Below are positions 7,802 to 13,310 of a stretch of DNA of 13,310 nt, in pieces. A program made the translations under genes and the position numbers. This DNA is from Thermoplasmata archaeon (GTDB lineage: Archaea > Thermoplasmatota > Thermoplasmata > Lutacidiplasmatales > UBA184). The first letter of the stretch is position 1; the number at the start of each line of letters is the position of its first letter. The stretch is from assembly GCA_022749905.1 (NCBI GenBank), contig JAKIWU010000023.1, positions 1 to 13,310 of the forward strand, read 5' to 3'. The notes beneath the pieces were generated by a model, which was given only the letters and a program-made list of their open reading frames with translations, was not told the DNA's origin and made no database searches.

Positions 7802-8776
7802 CTACGAACGCCCCGGGGCGGTAGGCGATCCGGAACCATCCGGCGTGGTCAGAACGATGAGCCCCGATCCGGCGACGGACTGGACGGACGGACAGGTCAT
7901 CGTGCCCGAGTGCGAGGACGTGACCTGCCCGGTCGCGGCATCGACCGTCGCATTGAACGTTGGCTCGACAAGTCCGGCGGACCCAAGGCTCCCGCAGACC
8001 GAATAGTTCACCGACCACACCGTCGGGGTGCTGTAGCCGTAGCCGAAGTAGGAGACCGAGAATCCCGCGAGGATCGACAGCGCGATCGACGCGTTCGGGT
8101 GGGCCGCGAGGAACGCGGCGCCCCCGACGGACGCTGCCGCTCGGCTCGCCACGACAGGGGAATCGACGACGGAGCCGGAGAGAGTTCCGAGGAACGAGAC
8201 CCCTGTGCTGCAGAGGGAACCGCTCGGTAGAACGGCAAGGGGCTCGGCGGAGCCGTTGAAGACGCCCACGACGAGGAGGGCGTTCGAACTGTTCCGGTAG
8301 ACGAGCCCCCACGCCGGAGAGATGCCGGCCGCTGCGGAGCCATGGAACGCAGGCAGGGTCAGCGAGGTTTGGGAGGTGACTCGGTGGAAGATGCAGCTGC
8401 CGAACGTGCTGACATTGACGCTCTGCACTGCCGGAATCGGGACCGTCGACGCAACAGGGACGAGGATTCCTCCGGCCGCAATCAGCTCCCAACCCCCGCT
8501 CGAGTAACCCTGGGCGGTCGGGTCGCCGACCGCGCGTGCTTGGTCGTAGGTGATCGGTCCGTTCGGGTGAGAGATGCCACGCTGGAACGGACCTACCCCA
8601 GCGGCATAGAGCCCCCAGAGCGCGGCGAGGACGACCAGTACAGCCACGATCGCCGCGAGCGTCCGAACCCGGATCCTGAGTCCTCCTGGCGGGGAGGAGA
8701 CGATGGAAGGGCCGGGTGGCTGCGGGGACAGGTTCGAAGGGATGCTACTGTCCGGCGCGCCCATGCCACCAAGCAT
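7802..8776 (-). CDS. Single-span exported protein of unknown function
   Basis: 324 aa. Residues 1-33 are Pro/Ser/Gly-rich and presumably cytoplasmic; one strong hydrophobic span follows (about 38-60, AAIVAVLVVLAALWGLYAAG), then a roughly 260-residue domain with low charge, four cysteines (128, 189, 261, 295) and six N-glycosylation sequons (121, 162, 174, 228, 257, 275). This is the profile of a signal-anchored extracytoplasmic protein. ATG 8776 is taken because it is nearest the preceding gene (11 nt after its TAG); ATG 8764 is also possible and loses only four residues. The stop lies just before the truA coding region, and the gene follows the 8788-9435 gene closely, so the group may be co-transcribed. 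I do not recognise the outer domain; the Gly/Ser/Thr-rich beta-like sequence could be a surface-layer or binding protein, but nothing in it proves this. Confidence 0.78.
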   Translation of the reverse strand: MLGGMGAPDSSIPSNLSPQPPGPSIVSSPPGGLRIRVRTLAAIVAVLVVLAALWGLYAAGVGPFQRGISHPNGPITYDQARAVGDPTAQGYSSGGWELIAAGGILVPVASTVPIPAVQSVNVSTFGSCIFHRVTSQTSLTLPAFHGSAAAGISPAWGLVYRNSSNALLVVGVFNGSAEPLAVLPSGSLCSTGVSFLGTLSGSVVDSPVVASRAAASVGGAAFLAAHPNASIALSILAGFSVSYFGYGYSTPTVWSVNYSVCGSLGSAGLVEPTFNATVDAATGQVTSSHSGTMTCPSVQSVAGSGLIVLTTPDGSGSPTAPGRS

Positions 8777-8787
8777 GGCAGGTCGGC

Positions 8788-9435
8788 CTACTTCGCTCCA
8801 TCGGCTGGCTCGCTCGGCCCCTTGGGTGAGGGCCGAGAGGGCGCGGCTCCGACGCCGGCTGCCGTCGAGGGTGTGGTGCCGCGCTCACCCGCTTTCCGGG
8901 CCCTCTCCATCAGCCGGCGGAACGTCTCAAAGTGTGGCGTGAACGGATCGGTCCTCCGTCGCTCCTCAAGCTCGCCGAGGGCGATCTCGAGCTGGGCCTT
9001 CGCCTTCGGATCGCCCCCCTCCGCGCGCTCCGCGTAGACGCAGAGGAGTTGGTAGGAGGCGAGCACGACGGCCTCGGGCCGCGGCGTGCTCATGTCGCCC
9101 TTCCGGGGACGATAGACCCGGTCGAGCGGGACCTTCTCTGCGATGGCCCGGCGGTGGGAGAACCCGAGATAGTGCCCCTCCCCAAGCACCCGGCTCACCT
9201 CGGCGATCCGGCCCCGGAATGCGTTCGTCAGTCGATCGCATTCGAACCAGCACCAGACCCCGAAGGCGTAGTCCCCTTCCTGGTACTCGTGCAGCGCGCG
9301 TTCGTACACCATGCGCTCGACGGCCTCCGGAGGGTTGTCTGGGGCGAGCTCGACCTTCCAATCGGCCACGAAGATGTCGACGCGCTTCGTCGGTGAGAAG
9401 CCCCGGAACTCTGGAACCGGGACCGGGTCCGGCAT
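8788..9435 (-). CDS. Conserved-looking soluble protein of unknown function
   Basis: 215 aa from ATG 9435. No signal peptide or membrane span. The sequence looks like a compact alpha-helical fold: VERMVYERALHEYQEGDYAF, a Trp/Cys-rich VWCWFECDRL, then charged helices toward LEERRRTDPFTPHFETFRRL, and a disordered Pro/Ala/Gly tail of about 35 residues. A longer version from TTG 9498 adds 21 polar residues; I prefer the ATG because TTG is rare here and the orderly sequence begins near it, but neither start has a well-placed ribosome site. The helix pattern with E-x-G-D-Y is loosely reminiscent of TPR-like or helical-repeat proteins, without a clear repeat. It sits between two membrane proteins (gaps 11 and about 90 nt), so a cytoplasmic partner role is possible. 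Function not recognised. Confidence 0.72.
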   Translation of the reverse strand: MPDPVPVPEFRGFSPTKRVDIFVADWKVELAPDNPPEAVERMVYERALHEYQEGDYAFGVWCWFECDRLTNAFRGRIAEVSRVLGEGHYLGFSHRRAIAEKVPLDRVYRPRKGDMSTPRPEAVVLASYQLLCVYAERAEGGDPKAKAQLEIALGELEERRRTDPFTPHFETFRRLMERARKAGERGTTPSTAAGVGAAPSRPSPKGPSEPADGAK

Positions 9436-9525
9436 GTCCCTCGCTGGTCCGCCGCGGCGGATAGCCTCCACCTCCCGTGACTCTGCGGTGGACGGCAACC
9501 GGAGGTGCGAGATCCTTCGGATGGA

Positions 9526-10104
9526 CTACCCTAGCGGATTCCCGCAATGCGGGCAGAACCGGATGTCACCGCCGAGCATTCGACCGCACTTGAGGCAAAT
9601 CCGGTTGACCGTGAATCCGGAGCCCATGGCAGGTCCGGGGTACGGGGGGAGGGCCGCGGGGGCGAACGGGTAGGGACGCCAGGTGATGGCCAGAATCCCG
9701 CCGATAAGGCCCAGAATGAACCCGAGGAAGAAGCCGCCGAACAGGCTCACGAGGCTTCCGACCGCGAAGACGAGGATCAGGGCCCCGAACACCGTGTGAT
9801 GGCGCGGTTCGAGATAGAGGAGGACCCCGAGGACGAGGATCAGAAGCCCGAGGATGACCCCGACGAGCCCCGGAAGGACGTAGTCGGCGTACCCATAGGG
9901 CGTGGGAGGGCATCCACCGGATGGGCAGGACCCCGATCCACCGTATGTATTGTACGAAAGGATCAGGAGCTCGAACAGGCCACCCACGATCACCCAGATC
10001 CCACTGAGGACGGACAGGACGAAGGCGGCGATCGGGCGCGGCGTGGCCAGAGGCGGCGGGTAGAGCGGGGGTGGTGGCATCATGGAACCCGAGGAGACGC
10101 CCAT
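9526..10104 (-). CDS. Four-span membrane protein with C-terminal zinc ribbon
   Basis: 192 aa. A Pro-rich N-terminus (1-23) is followed by about four hydrophobic spans (about 24-51, 75-98, 103-122 and 124-142) with many Gly/Leu/Ile, a short loop with two cysteines (60 and 65) after span one, a Pro-rich linker (143-160), and a C-terminal treble-clef/zinc-ribbon motif CLKCGR...FCPHCGNPL with Cys170, 173, 184 and 187. The zinc-ribbon tail probably faces the cytoplasm. Proteins with a short zinc ribbon joined to a small helical membrane bundle are common and mostly uncharacterised in archaea. ATG 10104 is the first start; ATG 10083 or 10080 (MMPPPP) would lose seven or eight residues. It lies 86 nt after the glnA stop without a convincing promoter, and in front of the two unknown genes. 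No specific function is claimed. Confidence 0.8.
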   Translation of the reverse strand: MGVSSGSMMPPPPLYPPPLATPRPIAAFVLSVLSGIWVIVGGLFELLILSYNTYGGSGSCPSGGCPPTPYGYADYVLPGLVGVILGLLILVLGVLLYLEPRHHTVFGALILVFAVGSLVSLFGGFFLGFILGLIGGILAITWRPYPFAPAALPPYPGPAMGSGFTVNRICLKCGRMLGGDIRFCPHCGNPLG

Positions 10105-10190
10105 CGCGAGGTCCGAGCCCCGGCCCGGCGGATCCCAGGAGCTCGTCGAGGTGTATGAGAGTGCCGACCGAGACGGACCCCTAGCGAGCG

Positions 10191-11639
10191 CTACACGTCG
10201 AGGTACTGGTAGAACTCAAAGGGGTGCGGCCGCAGGTTGAGCTGGAGCTGCTCCTCGCGCTTGATCTCCCGGAAGGCGTCGAGCGCGGTCGAGGAGAACG
10301 CCGGCCGCAAGAACGCCGCGTCCGAGTCGAGGCAGCTGAGCGCCTCGCTGAGCGAGCCCGGCAGCTCGCGGACGCCGAGCTCCTTCCGCTTTTCCGGCGT
10401 GAGCTTGTAGATGTTGGTGTCCACGGGGGGCGGAGGCTCGATCTTCCGCCGGATCCCGTCGAGGCCTGCGAGCGCTAGGGCCGCTTCGGTGAGGTAGATG
10501 TTGGCGGCGGAGTCTGGAGTCCGGTACTCGATCCGCTTCGCCTCGGGCCTCCCCTTCAGGTAGTACGGGATCCGCACATTCGCGGAGCGGTTCGCCCGGC
10601 TCCAGGCGATGAACACGGGGGCCTCGTAGCCGGGCACGAGACGACGGTAGGAGTTCGTGGTGGGGTTCGTGATCGCACAGAGCGCCCGCGCGTGGTCGAG
10701 GAGACCTCCAATGTAGTACCGGCAGGTCTCACTGACCTCCGCGTACGCGTCGTTCGCGTCGAAGAAGGCGTTCTCCGAGCCGCGCCAGAGCGACTGGTTC
10801 ATGTGGAGGCCGATGCCGTTGTCGCCGTAGACCGGCTTCGGCATGAACGAAGCGATCTTGCCGTGCCGGTGGGCGACCGACTTCAGCGTGAACCGGATGT
10901 CCTGGACGTGATCCGCGGCGGGAACGAGCTCGTCGAACCGCATGTTGATCTCGCCCTGCCCCGCGGTCGCGACCTCGTGGTGGTGGGCGTCCATCCGGAT
11001 GTGGAAGGAATCGGTGAGGATGTTGCAGACCTCGCTCCGCAGCCCTTCGAGAACGTCGGTGGGCCCGGACCGGTGGTACCCCTCCTTGAACCGGATCGAT
11101 CCGTGGCCGTTCGATCCCCAGGGCGCCTCGGCACTCTCGATCTGGTAGCCGGAGCCGCCCCAGGCATCCCGCACGGCGTCCGCGCTCGGCAGGAGGTGGA
11201 CCTGGTCGAAGACGAAGAACTCTACCTCCGGCCCCCAGTACGACCGGTCGTACCCCGCCTCGGCGAGGACCCCGACGGTGCGCCGGGCGATCCCACGGGG
11301 ATCGTGGCCGTACGGCTCCCGGGTCGCTCCGAGGCGGATATCGCAGATGAACCGCGCCGTTCCCCCGACCTCGGTCGCCCAGGGCATCACGCCGAACGTG
11401 GTGGGATCGGGAACGAGGAGCATGTCGGACTCGTAGATCTCCCGGAACCCCCGGACCGACGAGCCGTCGAGTTTCGGGATCCCGGTCGCGAACGAGTCGG
11501 CGTCGACGGTGTGCGCCGGCACATGCACGTGGTTGAACCCGCCGACGAGGTCGGTGTAGAACAGCTCGATCCACCGCAGCTTTCGTGCCCGAATCTCCTC
11601 GAGCGCCGTCGCCGCCGTCATGCCTGCGCCGGCAGACAT
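10191..11639 (-). CDS. glnA: Glutamine synthetase, type I, divergent
   Basis: ATP-dependent ligase family that makes glutamine from glutamate and ammonia in the cytoplasm. 482 aa from ATG 11639. N-terminal beta-grasp segment WIELFYTDLVGGFNHVHVP, then DGSSVRGF with the ammonium-site Asp58, ESDMLLVPDP, WGPEVEFFVFD (about 135-145), HHEVATAGQGEINMRFDEL (about 220-238), FMPKPVYGDNGIGLHMNQSL (about 266-285), NRSANVRIPYY (from 350) and RIEYRTPDSAANIYL (from 369). ATG 11639 is preferred over 11672 because GGAGG sits 8 nt before it and the upstream 11 codons are purine-rich leader. The usual SGMHxHxSL motif is IGLHMNQSL here: the metal-binding His is kept (279) but the second His is Asn281. NIYKLTPEKRKELG near 410 holds a Tyr where bacterial enzymes may be adenylylated, not informative alone. 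Divergent from the Lrp-type gene. It could be a gamma-glutamyl-amine ligase relative; glutamine synthetase is likelier given the regulator. Confidence 0.9.
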   Translation of the reverse strand: MSAGAGMTAATALEEIRARKLRWIELFYTDLVGGFNHVHVPAHTVDADSFATGIPKLDGSSVRGFREIYESDMLLVPDPTTFGVMPWATEVGGTARFICDIRLGATREPYGHDPRGIARRTVGVLAEAGYDRSYWGPEVEFFVFDQVHLLPSADAVRDAWGGSGYQIESAEAPWGSNGHGSIRFKEGYHRSGPTDVLEGLRSEVCNILTDSFHIRMDAHHHEVATAGQGEINMRFDELVPAADHVQDIRFTLKSVAHRHGKIASFMPKPVYGDNGIGLHMNQSLWRGSENAFFDANDAYAEVSETCRYYIGGLLDHARALCAITNPTTNSYRRLVPGYEAPVFIAWSRANRSANVRIPYYLKGRPEAKRIEYRTPDSAANIYLTEAALALAGLDGIRRKIEPPPPVDTNIYKLTPEKRKELGVRELPGSLSEALSCLDSDAAFLRPAFSSTALDAFREIKREEQLQLNLRPHPFEFYQYLDV

Positions 11640-11647
11640 CCCGCCGT

Positions 11648-11652
11648 CCTCC
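11648..11652 (-). promoter_or_regulatory. Ribosome binding site deciding the glnA start
   Basis: The minus strand reads GGAGG within GGGGAGGAC, 8 nt before the ATG at 11639. No comparable site precedes the alternative ATG at 11672 or the one at 11621. This is the main reason for the shorter glnA reading. Confidence 0.55.
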
Positions 11653-11755
11653 CCGCCCCTCTCTCCCGCCATCCCGGTCGCCTCGGCCCGACCGAGCCCC
11701 TTCGCGCTACTTCAACTCTCGGACCACCAAAGTGGATGATTGTCCATTCTCTGTA

Positions 11756-11775
11756 ACCTTTATCGGATGAAAGGT
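11756..11775. promoter_or_regulatory. Inverted repeat, candidate Lrp-family operator
   Basis: A perfect 6-bp inverted repeat ACCTTT - 8 nt - AAAGGT lies in the region between the divergent glnA and Lrp/AsnC-type genes. Its left arm overlaps the TATA-like CTTTATCG. A dyad of this size overlapping a promoter between a regulator and its divergent neighbour is what an autoregulatory Lrp-type site looks like, but no binding data exist here and a second dyad (CCAC-4 nt-GTGG, 11724-11735) lies nearby. Confidence 0.45.
11758..11765 (+). promoter_or_regulatory. TATA-like element for the Lrp/AsnC-type gene
   Basis: CTTTATCG, about 31 nt before the ATG at 11793, with GTAAC upstream as possible BRE. There is no ribosome site before that ATG, so a leaderless or short-leader transcript starting near 11787 is likely. 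On the other strand GATAAAGG (same place) or GATAAACG (11781-11788) could serve glnA; I cannot tell which. Confidence 0.4.
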
Positions 11776-11792
11776 GGTTTCGTTTATCTGTC

Positions 11793-12290
11793 ATGCCACG
11801 TACGTCCAGCAGCCTCGATCAGCTCGATCGGGCGATCCTCGAGGAGCTCAACGTCGACGCACGGCGCAGCCACCGCGAGATCGCCCACCGCCTCGAGGTG
11901 AGCCCGACGACGGTGGTGGCCCGCGTCCAGCGCATGGAGCGCGACGGGGTCATCCGCGGCTACATCCCCTTGCTCGACGACGAGGCGCTAGGGTTCGACT
12001 TGACCGCGACCGTCGGGATCCGGATCTCGAAGGGAAAACTGCGGGAAGTGGAGGAGCGCCTCGCTCGAGACCCGAGGGCCTACGCCATCTACGACGTGAC
12101 CGGCGACGTCGACGCGATCCTGATCGGCCGGTTCCGGGATCGTCGTGATCTCGACCGCTTCGTGAAGCACGCGCTCCAGGACCCGCACATCGAGCGCACG
12201 AGCACCCAGGTCGTCCTGAATCGGGTGAAAGAGGACCGGCGCGTTCCGGTGCCCCGCGCAAAAGCGGACCGCTCGGCGGGCAACCCATAA
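11793..12290 (+). CDS. Lrp/AsnC-family transcriptional regulator
   Basis: DNA-binding regulator of the feast/famine family, 165 aa, near the usual ~150. The N-terminal winged HTH (about 8-55) shows LDRAILEELNVDARRSHREI and the recognition region VSPTTVVARVQRMERDGVI, ending with the family's GVIRGY turn into the RAM ligand-binding domain (about 65-147), with VTGDVDAILIGRF, the glycine-containing loop where amino-acid effectors bind in relatives, and HIERTSTQVVLNRVKED as the closing strand. A basic tail of about 15 residues follows. ATG 11793 has no ribosome site and fits a leaderless mRNA. Divergent to glnA with an inverted repeat between, so regulation of glnA and itself by glutamine or another amino acid is the natural hypothesis (inference). 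It precedes the LsrF-like gene by 44 nt on the same strand and might also be co-transcribed with it. Confidence 0.93.
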   Translation: MPRTSSSLDQLDRAILEELNVDARRSHREIAHRLEVSPTTVVARVQRMERDGVIRGYIPLLDDEALGFDLTATVGIRISKGKLREVEERLARDPRAYAIYDVTGDVDAILIGRFRDRRDLDRFVKHALQDPHIERTSTQVVLNRVKEDRRVPVPRAKADRSAGNP

Positions 12291-12334
12291 GAGGCTTCGT
12301 TCGGATTCACGCTCGCGGGGAAGGGGGAACCACG

Positions 12335-13156
12335 ATGGACTGGGGGATGGACAACCGCGTCGCGCGCATGTTCCCCCCGGCGACCGGACGGAGCGTGATG
12401 CTCGCGGTCGATCATGGCTACTTCATGGGCCCGACCCGCCATCTCGAGGACCCGAAGGCGACGATCGCTCCGTTGCTCCCCTATGCGGATGCCGTGGCGG
12501 TGACCCGAGGCGTACTGCGAACCTCCATCGATCCCGCGTCTCGGACGGCGATCCTCCTTCGGGTCTCGGGCGGTGCGACGATCCTCAAGGAGGACCTCTC
12601 GGACGAGGCGATCACGACCTCCATGCGGGACGCGTTGCGCCTCAACGTCTCGGCCGTCGCCCTCTCCGTCTTCGTAGGCTCCCCCCACGAACACCAATCC
12701 CTCACCAATCTCGCGACCCTCGTCAACGCTGGCGAGGACGCCGGCATGCCGGTCATGGCCATCACCGCCGTCGGGAAGGAGCTCGAGAAGCGGGATGCAC
12801 GCTACCTCGCCCTCGCCTGCCGGGTGTCCGCGGAGATCGGGGCCCGGCTCGTGAAGACGTACTACTGCGAAGGATTCTCCAAGGTGGTGGAAGGCTGCCC
12901 CGTTCCCATCGTCGTTGCCGGAGGGCCGAAACTCGACTCCGAGGAGGCGGCCCTCGAGCTCGCGCGGAACGCGATCGACGAGGGCGCGAAGGGGATCGAC
13001 ATGGGCCGCAACATTTGGCAGTCTCCCCGACCCGTGGCGATGCTGAAGGCGCTCCGTGCCATCGTCCACGATGGGGCCTCGGTGCGCGACGCTCTCGCGC
13101 TGCTTCCTCCGGAGAAGGCGGCAAGCAAGGCCCGCGCACCGTCGGTCGCGGCCTGA
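12335..13156 (+). CDS. lsrF: LsrF-like aldolase/thiolase (DeoC/LacD family, class I)
   Basis: 273 aa TIM-barrel enzyme. The N-terminus DWGMDNRVARMF, then SVMLAVDHGYFMGPT, TRGVLRTS, VGSPHEHQS, RLVKTYYCEGF, GCPVPIVVAGG and IDMGRNIWQS correspond closely to E. coli LsrF, the thiolase that cleaves 3-hydroxy-5-phosphonooxypentane-2,4-dione at the end of autoinducer-2 breakdown. Lys174 in VKTYY matches the Schiff-base lysine of LsrF. The bacterial ~31-residue N-terminal extension is absent and the alanine/lysine-rich tail is extra. ATG 12335 has GGGGGAA a few bases upstream. Same-strand, 44 nt after the regulator. No lsrK, lsrG or transporter gene is visible, so the true substrate in this organism may be a different phosphorylated ketose or a dihydroxyacetone-phosphate-type aldol; archaeal class I fructose-bisphosphate aldolase and the ADTH synthase of archaeal aromatic synthesis are relatives in the same superfamily. 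Family call firm, substrate unsure. Confidence 0.85.
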   Translation: MDWGMDNRVARMFPPATGRSVMLAVDHGYFMGPTRHLEDPKATIAPLLPYADAVAVTRGVLRTSIDPASRTAILLRVSGGATILKEDLSDEAITTSMRDALRLNVSAVALSVFVGSPHEHQSLTNLATLVNAGEDAGMPVMAITAVGKELEKRDARYLALACRVSAEIGARLVKTYYCEGFSKVVEGCPVPIVVAGGPKLDSEEAALELARNAIDEGAKGIDMGRNIWQSPRPVAMLKALRAIVHDGASVRDALALLPPEKAASKARAPSVAA

Positions 13157-13177
13157 CCGTCGCGTTCGCGCAGAGCT

Positions 13178-13183
13178 CATATC
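13178..13183 (+). promoter_or_regulatory. TATA element for tRNA-Leu
   Basis: CATATC in a GC-rich gap, centred about 28 nt before the tRNA 5' end at 13209, the spacing expected for an archaeal tRNA promoter. The surrounding gap (13157-13208) shows no other feature. Confidence 0.5.
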
Positions 13184-13208
13184 TCGAAGCCCGTACGAAG
13201 CCCTCGAC

Positions 13209-13293
13209 GCGGGGATTGCCAAGCTTGGCCAAAGGCGCCAGATTCAGAGTCTGGTCTCGTAGGAGTTCGTGGGTTCGAATCCCTCTCCCCGCA
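13209..13293 (+). tRNA. tRNA-Leu (anticodon CAG)
   Basis: Folds as a class II tRNA of 85 nt. Acceptor GCGGGGA (13209-13215) pairs with TCCCCGC (13286-13292), discriminator A at 13293. D stem GCC/GGC (13218-13220, 13234-13236) with the invariant GG in the loop. Anticodon stem CCAGA/TCTGG (13238-13242, 13250-13254), loop TTCAGAG with anticodon CAG at 13245-13247, reading the leucine codon CUG. A long variable arm (13255-13268) with a CTC/GAG stem is the leucine/serine hallmark. T loop TTCGAAT (13274-13280). The T stem GTGGG/CCCTC has a T-T mismatch (13270:13284). CCA is not encoded and there is no intron. No T-run follows. Confidence 0.93.
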
Positions 13294-13310
13294 TCCCCCC
13301 GTGCAGGACG

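Noticed and set aside
6861..8492. 543-codon reading joining truA to an upstream extension
   Set aside because: The first ~245 residues are out of frame with, and antisense in style to, the exported-protein gene and look like shadow sequence; only the part after about 7757 matches TruA.
10149..10161. Possible TATA box before the zinc-ribbon membrane protein
   Set aside because: The minus strand has only CATACA, and it is about 50 nt from the ATG, too weak and ill-spaced to call.
1..13310. CRISPR arrays, insertion sequences, phage genes
   Set aside because: No spaced direct repeats, terminal inverted repeats or transposase/integrase-like proteins found by reading both strands.

Overview
The window reads as a GC-rich archaeal chromosome segment. 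Archaeal signs are the prepilin-like N-termini, the ArlI/TadA-type secretion ATPases, AT-rich box A (TATA) promoters placed for leaderless or short-leader transcripts, an Lrp/AsnC regulator beside glutamine synthetase, and a tRNA gene with no encoded CCA. A high-GC member of the Thermoplasmatota is my best guess; this is inference from gene content and promoter style, not proof.

Region 1 (1-6816, all minus strand) is a type IV filament / Tad-like pilus locus. Read in transcription order it has a cysteine-rich prepilin-like protein (5974-6816, own TATA box), a second prepilin-like protein (4842-5789, own TATA box), a complete secretion ATPase 'A' (3165-4832), a TadB-like membrane protein (2191-3162), a TadC-like membrane protein (1210-2190) and a second, paralogous ATPase 'B' that runs off the left edge (1-1193). 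The last five genes are packed with gaps of 0-16 nt and look like one operon. The notable point is the two tandem ATPases around one split platform (TadB + TadC).

Region 2 (6861-10104, minus strand) holds truA (tRNA pseudouridine synthase, with no canonical start codon in the expected place) and three genes I cannot name: a single-span exported protein, a soluble alpha-helical protein, and a four-span membrane protein with a C-terminal zinc ribbon. All four face the same way with short gaps.

Region 3 (10191-12290) is a divergent pair: glutamine synthetase glnA (minus) and an Lrp/AsnC-family regulator (plus). They share a 120-153 bp control region with a 20-bp inverted repeat next to a TATA-like element, which suggests local control of glnA and/or the regulator itself.

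Region 4 (12335-13293, plus strand) has an LsrF-like DeoC/LacD-type aldolase/thiolase and a tRNA-Leu(CAG) gene with its own TATA element. I see no insertion sequences, CRISPR arrays or phage genes, and no gene-free stretch longer than about 190 bp.
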